From the NCBI RefSeq assembly GCF_000787695.1, contig NZ_BBPH01000031.1:1-49177 (forward strand): a DNA stretch of 49,177 nucleotides, given 5' to 3'. The DNA is from Paracoccus sp. PAMC 22219. Lineage in GTDB: Bacteria > Pseudomonadota > Alphaproteobacteria > Rhodobacterales > Rhodobacteraceae. The position numbers and the translations under genes were made by a program. The notes under the pieces are model-generated. The model searched no databases, was not told where the DNA came from, and was given only the letters and a program-made list of their open reading frames with translations. This document shows, one piece after another, positions 10,245 through 19,221 of the stretch; the first letter of the stretch is position 1; every line of letters starts with the position of its first letter.

Positions 10245-10999
10245 CGCCCATCCGGGCGATCGGACGCCCCGCCCTGCGCGCCACCCGGACCATCGGGGCG
10301 GTGGCGCTGTTCGCGGCGCGCGGCCTGTCGGGATTCGGCCCACCCCGCGCGATCCTGCGCCAGATGGTGCAGATCGGCTGGCTGTCCCTGCCGGTGGTCG
10401 GGTTGACCGCGCTGTTCACCGGTGCGGCGCTGGCCCTGCAGATCCATTCCGGCGGAGAGCGGTTTCAGGCGGGCGACGTGGTCCCCGCCATCGTGGCCAT
10501 CGGCATGGTGCGCGAACTGGGCCCCGTCCTGGGCGGCCTGATGGTCGCGGCCCGTGTCGCCAGCAGCATCGCGGCCGAGATCGGGACCATGCGTGTCACC
10601 GAACAGATCGACGCGCTGGTGACGCTGTCCACCGACCCGATGCGCTGGCTGGTCACGCCGCGCCTGTGGGCCGCGATCCTGTGCATGCCGGTGCTGGTGG
10701 CGACGGGCGACATCATCGGCATCATGGGCGGCTGGCTGGTGGGCACGACCTCGCTTGGGTTCAATTCGGCCAGCTATATCGCAAACAGCTGGGCCTATCT
10801 TGAGCCGTGGGACGTGACCTCGGGCCTGATCAAGGGTGCCTTTTTCGGGCTGGTCGTGGCGCTGTCGGGCTGCTGGTTCGGGATGCGGTCGGGGCGTGGT
10901 GCTGCGGGCGTCGGGCGGGCCACGACAAACGCTGTCGTCGCCGCGGCCGTCGGCATTCTTGCCGCGAATTTCGCGCTGACCGGGCTGTTCTTCGAATGA
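10241..10999 (+). CDS. mlaE: MlaE-family ABC transporter permease
   Basis: Inner-membrane permease of a phospholipid transport (Mla-type) ABC system. The product is 252 residues starting at a GTG that overlaps the alr stop. It shows the MlaE pattern: an amphipathic N-terminal helix, then hydrophobic spans around VGLTALFTGAALALQI, the VRELGPVLGGLMVAARVASSIAAEIGTMRVTEQ signature split across residues 85-125, and IDALVTLSTDPMRWLV. A C-terminal span follows. The gene ends in ATGA overlapping the ATPase gene. No MlaD-type substrate-binding protein follows in this window, so the third component must be elsewhere. Confidence 0.88.
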   Translation: MTPIRAIGRPALRATRTIGAVALFAARGLSGFGPPRAILRQMVQIGWLSLPVVGLTALFTGAALALQIHSGGERFQAGDVVPAIVAIGMVRELGPVLGGLMVAARVASSIAAEIGTMRVTEQIDALVTLSTDPMRWLVTPRLWAAILCMPVLVATGDIIGIMGGWLVGTTSLGFNSASYIANSWAYLEPWDVTSGLIKGAFFGLVVALSGCWFGMRSGRGAAGVGRATTNAVVAAAVGILAANFALTGLFFE

Positions 11000-11718
11000 T
11001 CCGGATGGACGGCCTGACCAAGTCATTCGGCGCCAAGCGGGTTCTGGACGGCGTGGACCTGTCCGTCGCCACGGGCGAGAGCCTGTGCGTGATCGGCCAG
11101 TCCGGCACCGGCAAGTCGGTCCTGCTGAAATGCATCCTGGGGCTGGAACGCCCGGATGCGGGGCAGGTGCTGTGGGACGGGCAGCCGCTGGACCGGGCGC
11201 GCTTCATGGCGCGGTTCGGGATGCTGTTCCAGGGGGCCGCGCTGTTCGACAGCCTGTCGGTCTGGCAGAACGTGGCGTTCCGGCTGCGGCAGCGCATGGA
11301 CGACCGCCGCGCCCGCGCCATCGCGCTGGACAAGCTGGCGCGCGTGGGGCTGGCCGCCGACATCGCGGACCTGATGCCCGCGCAGCTTTCGGGTGGCATG
11401 GCCAAACGCGTGGGCCTGGCCCGCGCCATCGCCGACGACCCGGCGGTGATCTTCTTCGACGAACCGACGACCGGGCTGGACCCGATCCGCGCACGGGCCA
11501 TCGATGCGCTGATCCGCGGCATCGTCACCGAAACCGGGGCCACCGCCATCACCATCACGCATGACATGGCCAGCTGCCGGATCATCGGCGACCGGGTCGC
11601 GCTGCTGGCGGACGGCCGGATCGCGCATGACGGTCCGGTGGCCGACATGGACGGCGCACCCGCCTTGGCCGGTTTTTTGGGCAACGCAGATGCGGGACCC
11701 GGCGAACATGCGGGATAA
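10996..11718 (+). CDS. mlaF: MlaF-family ABC transporter ATPase
   Basis: ATPase partner of the preceding permease, 240 residues. Walker A GQSGTGKS lies near residue 35, the Q-loop at MLFQGAALFDSL, the ABC signature at LSGGMAKRVGLARA near 135, Walker B at VIFFDEPTTGLDP, and the switch histidine in ITHDM. The MlaF-type GAALFDSL after the Q-loop supports a lipid transporter over other ABC classes. The start ATG overlaps the mlaE stop by four bases, indicating translational coupling. Confidence 0.88.
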   Translation: MIRMDGLTKSFGAKRVLDGVDLSVATGESLCVIGQSGTGKSVLLKCILGLERPDAGQVLWDGQPLDRARFMARFGMLFQGAALFDSLSVWQNVAFRLRQRMDDRRARAIALDKLARVGLAADIADLMPAQLSGGMAKRVGLARAIADDPAVIFFDEPTTGLDPIRARAIDALIRGIVTETGATAITITHDMASCRIIGDRVALLADGRIAHDGPVADMDGAPALAGFLGNADAGPGEHAG

Positions 11719-11748
11719 TGATGCAACTTTTGCACAGGCTGGGCCGTT

Positions 11749-11767
11749 CTGCCCCAAACAGGGGCAG
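11749..11767 (+). terminator. weak hairpin after mlaF
   Basis: CTGCCCC and GGGGCAG pair around AAACA, 30 bases after the mlaF stop. Only two T follow, so termination would be inefficient. It lies 87 bases before the phoH-like start. Confidence 0.35.
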
Positions 11768-11853
11768 TTCCGCCCCCATTACGGCAAACATGAACTTGTG
11801 CGAATCCGACCGGCTTGCCACCATGGACCGACCAGATTGACCAGGAGAGACAT

Positions 11854-12930
11854 TTGGGCCTGACCCCGACGCCACCCGTCACCGCGGCTTCTGCCGAAAC
11901 CCTGCTGGAATTCCCCGACAACCGGCTGTTGATCGACCTGTGCGGTCCCAACGACCGCCATCTGGCCCGGATCGAGGAGGCACTTGGCGTCCACATCCTG
12001 CGTCGCGGCAACCAGATCGCCGTCGTCGGCGGTCCCGAGGCCCAGTCCGAGGCCGCGAACCTGCTGCGCGGCCTGTACGCGCGTCTGGAACAGCACCGTC
12101 CTGTCGGTCCCGACGAGGTCGAGGCTGCCCTGCGCATGGGCGTCGAACCCGCGGCCGACGTGACCCCCGCCGAACAGCTGGAGATGTTCGCGCAGGGCAA
12201 TTACGAACTGCGCACCCGCAAGAAATCGGTCGAGCCGCGCACCGACGCGCAGAAGGCCTATGTCCGCGCGCTGTTCCAGAACGAGCTGGCATTCGGCATT
12301 GGGCCTGCGGGCACGGGCAAGACCTATCTGGCGGTGGCGGTCGGCGTCACGATGCTGATCGGCGGTCATGTCGACAAGATCATCCTGTCGCGCCCCGCGG
12401 TCGAGGCGGGCGAACGGTTGGGCTTTCTGCCCGGCGACATGAAGGAGAAGGTCGATCCCTACATGCAGCCGCTTTACGACGCGCTGAACGATTTCCTGCC
12501 CGGCAAGCAGATGCAGAAGCTGATGGAGGAGAAGCGCATCGAGATCGCGCCGCTGGCGTTCATGCGCGGACGAACCCTGAGCCGTGCCTTCGTGGTGTTG
12601 GACGAGGCGCAGAACGCCACCAGCATGCAGATGAAGATGTTCCTGACCCGTTTGGGTGAGGGGTCGCGGATGGTCATCACCGGCGACCGGACCCAGATCG
12701 ATCTGCCGCGCGGGATGATGTCGGGGCTGATGGACGCCGAAAAGATTCTCAAGGACGTCAAGGGCATCAGCTTCAGCTATTTCACCGCAGATGACGTCGT
12801 GCGCCACCCGCTTGTCGCGCGCATCATCAAGGCGTATGAGGTCGAGGATAACGCCGCCCTTGCCCGCGGTGAAACAGAGGAGCCGCGCGGCCAGTACGTC
12901 CCCCGCCGCGCATTCAGAAACGATGCCTGA
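11854..12930 (+). CDS. ybeZ: PhoH-like ATPase (YbeZ type)
   Basis: Predicted RNA-linked ATPase of the PhoH family, which in many bacteria works with the YbeY endoribonuclease. A TTG at 11854 is chosen as start because AGGAGAG at 11843-11849 sits at the right spacing; a TTG at 11815 lacks one. The product is 358 residues: an N-terminal KH-like segment (LLEFPDNRLLIDLCGP, LGVHILRRGNQIAVVGG), then the PhoH domain with Walker A GPAGTGKT near residue 150, LSRPAVEAGERLGFLPGD, Walker B FVVLDEAQNAT, and MVITGDRTQIDLP. It overlaps ybeY, and corC follows, a widely conserved trio. Confidence 0.92.
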   Translation: MGLTPTPPVTAASAETLLEFPDNRLLIDLCGPNDRHLARIEEALGVHILRRGNQIAVVGGPEAQSEAANLLRGLYARLEQHRPVGPDEVEAALRMGVEPAADVTPAEQLEMFAQGNYELRTRKKSVEPRTDAQKAYVRALFQNELAFGIGPAGTGKTYLAVAVGVTMLIGGHVDKIILSRPAVEAGERLGFLPGDMKEKVDPYMQPLYDALNDFLPGKQMQKLMEEKRIEIAPLAFMRGRTLSRAFVVLDEAQNATSMQMKMFLTRLGEGSRMVITGDRTQIDLPRGMMSGLMDAEKILKDVKGISFSYFTADDVVRHPLVARIIKAYEVEDNAALARGETEEPRGQYVPRRAFRNDA

Positions 12931-13420
12931 CGAGATTTCCGTCGATTGCGTCATCGAGGATGACCGATGGCAGGCCGCCGGTCTTGAGGACCTGGCGGCC
13001 CTTGCCGTCACAGCCGCGCTGGACCACCACCGCTTGGGCGGAGAGGTGGTCGTCATGGGCTGCGACGACGTCCGCATCGCCGCGCTGAACGCCGATTTCC
13101 GCGGCAAGCCGCGGGCGACGAACGTGCTGTCGTGGCCCTCGGTCGAGCATCTGCCGCACGACCCCGGTGCGGCGCCCGAGTTGCCGGACGAGGACGAACT
13201 GGGCGACATCGCGATAGCCTTCGACACCTGCACCGCCGAGGCGGAGGCGCAGGGCAAGCCCTTCGATCATCATGTTCAGCATCTACTGGTCCATGCGACC
13301 CTGCATCTGCTGGGTTATGATCACCTGAACGACCCCGACGCCGAGTTGATGGAGGCGACGGAACGCGCCATCCTGACCCGGCTTGGCATTCCAGACCCCT
13401 ATCAGGAGAAAGACCGATGA
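12923..13420 (+). CDS. ybeY: endoribonuclease YbeY
   Basis: Single-strand-specific, zinc-dependent endoribonuclease for 16S rRNA 3' maturation and ribosome quality control, 165 residues. The metal site HxxxHxxxxxH is intact at His124, His128 and His134 (HATLHLLGYDH). The conserved NFRGKPRATNVLSWP-like segment is present as FRGKPRATNVLSWP near residue 59, and LGDIAIAFDT precedes the site. The start at 12923 overlaps the end of the PhoH gene by 8 bases and the stop overlaps the corC start (ATGA), so the three genes form one translationally coupled unit. Confidence 0.95.
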   Translation: MPDEISVDCVIEDDRWQAAGLEDLAALAVTAALDHHRLGGEVVVMGCDDVRIAALNADFRGKPRATNVLSWPSVEHLPHDPGAAPELPDEDELGDIAIAFDTCTAEAEAQGKPFDHHVQHLLVHATLHLLGYDHLNDPDAELMEATERAILTRLGIPDPYQEKDR

Positions 13421-14340
13421 ATTCCGAAAGCCGATTATCCGAGCCCGCTCCTCAGCCGGCCATCGAGGAGGTCACGGCGATTGCCGTCGACGGTGGCGTC
13501 GTCGAGGAGAAGGAAGCCGGAAATGGCAAAGGATTTTTTGGGCGCGTGCTGTCGGCCCTGACCGGGTCCGAGACCGCGACCGACGAGGATCATCCGGACC
13601 GGCACGTGGTCGGCACCCCCGGTCTGGTCAACCTGCGCCGCATGCGGGTCGACGACGTCGCCATCCCCAAGGTCGAGATCGTGGCCGCCCCTGCGAACCT
13701 GTCGCTGGAGGATCTGGTCGAGATGTTCCGCGAGCATGGGTTCTCGCGGATGCCGGTCTTTCGGGGCACCCTGGACAGCCCGCTTGGTCTGATCCATCTC
13801 AAGGATCTGGCGCTGAAGCACGGGTTCGGCGCGGGGGGCAAGTTCACCATGCGCCCGATGCTGCGTCCGCTTCTGTATGTTCCGCCGTCGATGCCCATCG
13901 GGGTGCTGCTGCAGCAGATGCAGACCAAGCGCATCCACATGGCGCTGGTCATCGACGAATACGGCGGCGTGGACGGTCTGGTCACGATCGAGGACCTGAT
14001 CGAGCAGGTCATCGGCGAGATCGAGGATGAGCATGACGAGGTCGAAGGTGGCCTTTGGGTTCATGAAAAGACCGGTCAGTGGCTGATCCAGGCCCGCGCC
14101 GCGCTGGACGATGTCGAGGCAGAGACCGGCCTGCGCCTGATCGGCGACGAGGATGAGGATATCGACACTCTTGGCGGCCTGATCTTCATGCTGGCGGGGC
14201 GCGTGCCGCTGCGCGGCGAGGTGATCGCTCACCCTTCGGGTGCCGAGTTCGAGGTCGTGGACGCCGATCCACGCCGGCTGAAGCGGATCCGCCTGCGGAT
14301 GCCCAGCATCAGCACCCCGTCGGACCGCAAGACCGCCTAG
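13417..14340 (+). CDS. corC: CorC/HlyC-family CBS-domain protein
   Basis: A 307-residue cytosolic CBS protein of the CorC type, without membrane segments. An N-terminal low-complexity stretch of about 60 residues leads into a CBS pair: LVNLRRMRVDDVAIPKVEI near residue 70, FREHGFSRMPVFRGTLDSP, and MALVIDEYGGVDGLVTIEDLIEQVIGEI split over 170-205. The transporter-associated domain (DVEAETGLRLIG, DTLGGLIFMLAGRVP) closes it. The family is linked to magnesium/cobalt efflux and membrane stress, but the substrate is not established. Coupled to ybeY by an ATGA overlap. In Rhizobiales and Rhodobacterales lnt often follows; here a convergent hydrolase does. Confidence 0.85.
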   Translation: MNSESRLSEPAPQPAIEEVTAIAVDGGVVEEKEAGNGKGFFGRVLSALTGSETATDEDHPDRHVVGTPGLVNLRRMRVDDVAIPKVEIVAAPANLSLEDLVEMFREHGFSRMPVFRGTLDSPLGLIHLKDLALKHGFGAGGKFTMRPMLRPLLYVPPSMPIGVLLQQMQTKRIHMALVIDEYGGVDGLVTIEDLIEQVIGEIEDEHDEVEGGLWVHEKTGQWLIQARAALDDVEAETGLRLIGDEDEDIDTLGGLIFMLAGRVPLRGEVIAHPSGAEFEVVDADPRRLKRIRLRMPSISTPSDRKTA

Positions 14341-14352
14341 GCTTCAAGGCAG

Positions 14353-14374
14353 CCGGGGGGCATGCGTCCCCCGG
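14353..14374. terminator. hairpin between convergent corC and hydrolase genes
   Basis: CCGGGGG and CCCCCGG pair around an 8-base loop within the 45-base gap between the two convergent stops. There is no T run on either side. It could act as a weak bidirectional terminator. Confidence 0.4.
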
Positions 14375-14385
14375 TATGCGGCGTT

Positions 14386-15324
14386 TCAGCTGGCCTCGAA
14401 CCGGGCCAGCATCGCCTCGAAGAACAGGTCGCGGAGCGGGTCGGTCTCCATCAGGATCTCGTGCTTGGCACCCGGAATGGTCAGCAATTCCGATTGCGGC
14501 CATCGGCCCGCGCGGTCGCGGATGGCCTGTGGGGACACGACCTTTTCGTCGCTGCCGACAGAGACCAGCATCGGGACTTCGGGCGACGGAATGCGCGACA
14601 GGCGGGCGCATTCGTTCAGCGCCTTGCTGACCCAATCGAAGGTCGCGCCGCCGATGGTCAGGTCGGGCCAGGCAAAGGCCTCGCGCACAAGCCGCGCCCA
14701 TTCGTCGCCGTTTCCGGTCAGCAGGTTCGCGTTGAAGCTTTCGTCCAGCGGATAGGTCGTGGCCGCCCCACCGCTACCGGGTGCGGTCAGGCCACCGCGC
14801 CCCACGCGCCCCGCCAGATAGGCGATGCTGAGCGCCATGCCCTGCTGCATCCGCCGCAGGTTGATGCCCCACATGGGCGCGGAAAACACCGCGCTTTGCA
14901 CGGCCATCCCGCCTTCCAGCGCGGCCAGCCCGATGCAGCCGCCCATCGAATGGGCCAGCAGGTGCCACGGTCGGGGCAGGTCAAGCTGTTCGGCCGCCAC
15001 CATCATCTCGACCACGTCATTCTGATAATCGGCGAAATCGCGGATATGGCCGGGACGGGGATTGGGCTGCAGGCGATCCGACATGCCCTGACCGCGCCAG
15101 TCGATCGACAGGACGTCGTAACCCTCGGCCATCAGGCGGTGGGCGACGGGGGAATATTTCTCGATGTATTCGGTGCGGCCGGGAAACAGCAGAACGGTGC
15201 CGCGCGCCGCATCGGCAGGCCAATGTGCCATGCGAAGGCGAATTCCATCGCCTGCCTGCGCCCAGAAGGCGCGGGCAGGCTGCGACCGATCGTCCGGCAG
15301 CTGATGGAAGGGTGCCTGTTGCAC
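14386..15324 (-). CDS. alpha/beta hydrolase, lysophospholipase/monoacylglycerol lipase type
   Basis: Predicted cytosolic or membrane-associated serine hydrolase of about 312 residues. LLFPGRTEYIEKY and LSIDWRGQGMSDR are the typical first strands of the PldB/monoglyceride-lipase group. The nucleophile elbow is AHSMGG near residue 120, the acid lies in the LVSVGSDEKVV segment, and the histidine is in PGAKHEILME. The start is uncertain: a GTG at 15324, nine bases below the SCP2 stop, gives a full-length protein but has no clear ribosome site. It follows the SCP2 gene on the same strand, so both may serve lipid turnover. Confidence 0.85.
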   Translation of the reverse strand: MQQAPFHQLPDDRSQPARAFWAQAGDGIRLRMAHWPADAARGTVLLFPGRTEYIEKYSPVAHRLMAEGYDVLSIDWRGQGMSDRLQPNPRPGHIRDFADYQNDVVEMMVAAEQLDLPRPWHLLAHSMGGCIGLAALEGGMAVQSAVFSAPMWGINLRRMQQGMALSIAYLAGRVGRGGLTAPGSGGAATTYPLDESFNANLLTGNGDEWARLVREAFAWPDLTIGGATFDWVSKALNECARLSRIPSPEVPMLVSVGSDEKVVSPQAIRDRAGRWPQSELLTIPGAKHEILMETDPLRDLFFEAMLARFEAS

Positions 15325-15332
15325 GCGGGGGC

Positions 15333-15617
15333 TTAGGACAGCTTCTGGCCCAGCTGCATCGCGACGCCCATCGAGCCGTCGATCTTCAGCTTGCCCATCA
15401 TGAAGGCGGTGGCCGGGTTCACGTCGCCGTTCAGGATACCCTCGAACGTTTCGCGACTGGCGGTCAGGGTCACTTCGGCATCTTCGTCGCCGGCGCGAAC
15501 GCCGTCCTCGTCGATCATGATCGCGCCTTCGCCGGTGATGACGAATTTCGCGACAGAATCGAAGCTGTCGATCTTTTCGCCCAGCTTCTGGACGGCCTTG
15601 GTCACGACTTCGCTCAT
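15333..15617 (-). CDS. SCP2 sterol/lipid-binding domain protein
   Basis: A 94-residue protein consisting of a single SCP2 domain: KFVITGEGAIMIDEDGVRAG, the DAEVTLTASRETFEGILNGD core, and NPATAFMMGKLKIDGSMGVAMQLGQ. Members bind acyl chains or sterols in a hydrophobic pocket. The bacterial role is not settled. The family length is normal and there is no signal peptide, so it should be cytosolic. It lies upstream of the lysophospholipase-like gene with nine bases between, consistent with an operon. Confidence 0.88.
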   Translation of the reverse strand: MSEVVTKAVQKLGEKIDSFDSVAKFVITGEGAIMIDEDGVRAGDEDAEVTLTASRETFEGILNGDVNPATAFMMGKLKIDGSMGVAMQLGQKLS

Positions 15618-15678
15618 TTAACGTCTCCTGGTGCGCTTTGTCTGGCGCCCGACCTGCGGCCTGGGCTACACCAGACAT

Positions 15679-16259
15679 ATGAACGCGGTCCGCCCGAATT
15701 TCCACTCTGCCGTCACGGCATTGCGTCACAAAGTTCTGACGATTTTCGTTGTTATTGCAAGCGCAATGCCGATGGCCGCCGCGGGCCAGGGCCTGGACGA
15801 CGCATTCGCCCGTCTTGCCCAACCTGACGGAGAGGGCTGGCGCATCGCGGAAAGCGACATCCTGCGCGAATGGTCGCGGTCCGGTTCCCCGGCGATGGAC
15901 CTGCTGCTGCAACGCGGAGAGGCGGCGCTGGACATGGGGGACATCCCATCGGCCATCGGCCACCTGACGGCGCTGACCGATCACGCGCCCGATTTCGCGG
16001 CCGGTTTCCAGACGCGGTCCGCGGCCTATGCGACGGCGGGCCAGTTCGGGCCGCGCTGGCCGACCTGCGCCGCACACTTGAGCTGGAGCCGCGGCATTTC
16101 GCGGCACTGACCCAGCTGGGCGCCATGCTGGAGGAAATGGGCGATGACGACCGCGCCCTGGCCGCCTATCGCGCCAGCCTGGCCATCCACCCCCACCAGC
16201 AGGAAGCGATCGACGGCCAGGCACGTCTGGAACGCAAGCGCATCGGCACCGATATCTAG
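15679..16259 (+). CDS. exported TPR-repeat protein, frameshifted
   Basis: From the ATG at 15679, an N-terminal signal (HKVLTIFVVIASAMPMAAAG) precedes helical repeats: ILREWSRSGSPAMDLLLQRG, AALDMGDIPSAIGHLTALTDHAP and FAAGFQTRSAAYATAGQFG. The frame then breaks near 16048-16054 (GGGCCGCGCTGG, one base missing). The next frame resumes with ALADLRRTLELEPRHFAALTQLG and DDDRALAAYRASLAIHP, which are canonical TPR units, and stops at 16259. Restored, it is about 193 residues, a periplasmic TPR protein. It is divergent from the SCP2 gene and lies three bases from the helicase gene. Probably intact in the organism. Confidence 0.8.
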
Positions 16260-16262
16260 GGC

Positions 16263-19220
16263 ATGAACATGATGACGCGCGGGCGGATCACCGCCATTCT
16301 GGGCCCGACCAACACGGGCAAGACCCACTACGCCATTCAGCGGATGCTGAACCACCGGTCCGGGGTGATCGGCCTGCCGCTGCGCCTGCTGGCGCGCGAG
16401 GTCTATGACCGCATCGTGGCCGCCCGCGGCCCGTCCGTCGTGGCCCTGGTCACCGGAGAGGAGCGGATCGTCCCCGACCGCGTCCAGTACTGGGTCGCCA
16501 CGACCGAGGCGATGCCCGACATCGCCGTCGATTTCGTGGCCATCGACGAGATCCAGCTGTGCGCCGATCCGGGTCGCGGGCATGTGTTCACCGACCGCCT
16601 GCTGCACATGCGCGGCACGGTCGAGACGCTGTTCCTGGGCAGCAGCACGATGCGCCCGACCATCGCCGCGCTGGTTCCCGAAACCCAGTTCGAGCGCAAG
16701 GAGCGGTTCTCGACCCTAACCTGGGCGGGGTCGAAGAAGCTGTCACGGATGCCGCCGCGCAGTGCCATCGTGGGGTTCAGCGTCGACGACGTCTATGCGA
16801 TGGCCGAACTGATCCGGCGGCAGAAGGGCGGTTGCGCGGTCGTGATGGGGGCGCTGTCGCCGCGCACCCGCAACGCCCAGGTCGAGATGTACCAGAACGG
16901 CGAGGTTGATTATCTGGTCGCCACCGACGCCATCGGCATGGGCCTGAACCTGGACATCAAGCACGTGGCCTTCAGCGCCACGCACAAGTTCGACGGCAAG
17001 CGCGTCCGCCCGTTGTTCCCCCACGAGATGGGCCAGATCGCGGGCCGGGCAGGGCGGCACACCGAATCCGGCACGTTCGGCGTCACCGGAGAGGCCGAGC
17101 CCCTGGACGAGGGGTTGATCGACGCGCTGGAGAACCACCGTTTTGCGCCGATCAGCCGCCTGATCTGGCGCAACGGCAAGCTGGAATTCGGCAGCATGGA
17201 CCGGCTGGTCGAAAGCCTTGAGATGGGGCCGGGCCACGAGTTGCTGACCCGCGGTCGCGAGGCCGACGACGTGGCCACGCTGAAGATCCTGCGCGAATTC
17301 CCCGAGATCAAGGACCGCATCCGCGGCGGCAAGGACGTCCGCCTGCTGTGGGACGTGTGCCAGGTGCCCGATTTTCGGGGCATCTCGACCATGGAACATG
17401 CGACTTTGCTGGCGCGGATCTTCGGTTTCCTGCAGGATGGTCATATCCCGGCGGATTGGCTTGGCCGGGCCATCGAACGCATCGACCGGACGGCTGGCGA
17501 CATCGACGCCATCTCGAAACGGTTGGCATATATCCGCACCTGGACCTATGTCGCGCAAAGAACGGGCTGGGTGGCGGACGAAAAGCATTGGCGCGGGGAA
17601 ACGCGAGCTGTAGAAGACCGCCTGTCGGACGCGCTGCACGCGGCCCTGACCCAACGATTTGTGGACCGGCGCACATCCGTGCTTTTGCGCCGGCTCAAGC
17701 AGAAGGAGAGCCTGGTGGCCGAAGTGAATGACAAGGGCGAAGTGACGGTCGAGGGCGAATTCGCCGGCCGCCTGGAGGGCTTCCGGTTTCGCCCCGACCA
17801 GACCGCTTCGGCGGACGAGGCCAGGATGCTGAGCCGCGCCAGCTATGACGCGCTCAAGCCCGAATTCCACCTGCGTGCGGACCGTTTCTACAACGCGCCC
17901 GACACCGAGATGGACTATACCGAGCAGGGCGGCCTGATGTGGGGCAACCAGGCGGTCGGCAAGCTGATCAAGGGTGCCGATCCGCTGCATCCCGGCGTCG
18001 AGGTCTTTGTCGACGAGGAAGCCGGCCCCGAGATCGCCGACAAGGTCCGCCGCCGCGCCCAGCATTTCATCGACCGCAAGATCGCCGCGCTGTACGAGCC
18101 GTTGGTGACCCTGCAGAAGGACGAGGCCCTGACCGGTCTGGCCCGCGGCTTTGCCTTCCGGCTGGTCGAGGCGCTTGGCATCCTGCCGCGCGACGGCATC
18201 GCCACCGAGGTCAAGGAACTGGACCAGGAATCGCGCGGCATGCTGCGCAAGCATGGCGTCCGTTTCGGACAGTTCACGATCTTCCTGCCCGCGCTGCTGA
18301 AGCCCGCGCCGACGCGCCTGCGGCTGGTGCTGTGGTCGCTGCACGAGGGGCTGTCGGAATTCCCGGAAAGCCCGCCGCCGGGCCTGGTCACGATCCCGCA
18401 TCTGCCGGTCGTGCCGGACCAGGTCTATGCGCTGTCGGGTTACCGTCCCGCGGGCGACCGCGCGATCCGCATCGACATGCTGGAGCGACTGGCCGATCTG
18501 CTGCGCACCCAGGACACGCGCGGCGGGTTCGAGGCGAACCCCGACATGCTGTCGATCACCGGCATGACGCTGGAGCAGTTTTCGGGTCTGATGCAGGGGC
18601 TGGGCTATTCCGCCGACAAGGCGGAGCGCAGCAAGGTCAAGACGACCGAAGCCCCCGCCGTCGTGTCCGCCCCCGAGGCTGACGGTTCCGACGCGCCCAT
18701 GACCGAGGAAGAATCCGTCCTGGCCGCCGAGACCCGCGCAAAGTGGGAGGCCGAGCAGGCCGAGAAGCGCAAGGCCGAAGCGCCAGAAGCGGAACCCGCC
18801 GAAGCGGAAGCCGAAGCCGAGGCGCCCGCCGACATCGCGCCGCCCGAGATGGAGGTGTTCTATACCTTCAAATGGGCACCCAAGCCGCGCGGCAACCGCC
18901 GTCCTCAGGGTGACCGCGGTCAGGCCGAACGTCCCCAGGGCGACCGCCCGCAGGGTCAGCGTCGCGGCCCGCGCCGTGATGGCGCCCCGCGCGAGGGTCA
19001 GGCCAAGGACGCGGCCCCCGCAGGGGATCGTCCGCGCGGCGACGCCCCGCAGGGCGAGCGTCGCGACCGCAACGGCAAGCCCGGCGGCAAGTTCGGCGGC
19101 CCGAAAAAGAGCGGCAAGCCGTCCCACCAAGGGCCCCAGACGTTCTCCTCGCGCCCCGAGAAGAAGGCTGATCCCGACAGCCCGTTCGCGATTTTGGCGC
19201 AGCTGAAGGACAAAACCTGA
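16263..19220 (+). CDS. Suv3-like superfamily 2 RNA helicase with long low-complexity tail
   Basis: A 985-residue predicted RNA helicase related to mitochondrial Suv3. Motif I is GPTNTGKTH at residues 14-22, motif II DEIQ at 95-98, ALSPRTRNAQVEMYQNGEVDYLVATDAIGMGLN forms motifs IV-V across residues 195-227, and motif VI is QIAGRAGR near 260. A long alpha-helical central region follows. From about residue 800 the composition changes: a Glu/Ala-rich segment, then about 80 residues of Arg/Gly/Gln/Asp repeats (QGDR, RGD, QGER), likely a disordered RNA-binding tail. ATG codons at 16263, 16269 and 16272 are all possible starts. The S4 protein and FdxA follow closely. Confidence 0.9.
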   Translation: MNMMTRGRITAILGPTNTGKTHYAIQRMLNHRSGVIGLPLRLLAREVYDRIVAARGPSVVALVTGEERIVPDRVQYWVATTEAMPDIAVDFVAIDEIQLCADPGRGHVFTDRLLHMRGTVETLFLGSSTMRPTIAALVPETQFERKERFSTLTWAGSKKLSRMPPRSAIVGFSVDDVYAMAELIRRQKGGCAVVMGALSPRTRNAQVEMYQNGEVDYLVATDAIGMGLNLDIKHVAFSATHKFDGKRVRPLFPHEMGQIAGRAGRHTESGTFGVTGEAEPLDEGLIDALENHRFAPISRLIWRNGKLEFGSMDRLVESLEMGPGHELLTRGREADDVATLKILREFPEIKDRIRGGKDVRLLWDVCQVPDFRGISTMEHATLLARIFGFLQDGHIPADWLGRAIERIDRTAGDIDAISKRLAYIRTWTYVAQRTGWVADEKHWRGETRAVEDRLSDALHAALTQRFVDRRTSVLLRRLKQKESLVAEVNDKGEVTVEGEFAGRLEGFRFRPDQTASADEARMLSRASYDALKPEFHLRADRFYNAPDTEMDYTEQGGLMWGNQAVGKLIKGADPLHPGVEVFVDEEAGPEIADKVRRRAQHFIDRKIAALYEPLVTLQKDEALTGLARGFAFRLVEALGILPRDGIATEVKELDQESRGMLRKHGVRFGQFTIFLPALLKPAPTRLRLVLWSLHEGLSEFPESPPPGLVTIPHLPVVPDQVYALSGYRPAGDRAIRIDMLERLADLLRTQDTRGGFEANPDMLSITGMTLEQFSGLMQGLGYSADKAERSKVKTTEAPAVVSAPEADGSDAPMTEEESVLAAETRAKWEAEQAEKRKAEAPEAEPAEAEAEAEAPADIAPPEMEVFYTFKWAPKPRGNRRPQGDRGQAERPQGDRPQGQRRGPRRDGAPREGQAKDAAPAGDRPRGDAPQGERRDRNGKPGGKFGGPKKSGKPSHQGPQTFSSRPEKKADPDSPFAILAQLKDKT

Positions 19221-19221
19221 C

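Noticed and set aside
18900..19090. Short repeated DNA words resembling a repeat array
   Set aside because: They are the in-frame codons of the helicase's QGDR-type tail, with irregular spacing and no spacers, so not CRISPR or a regulatory repeat.
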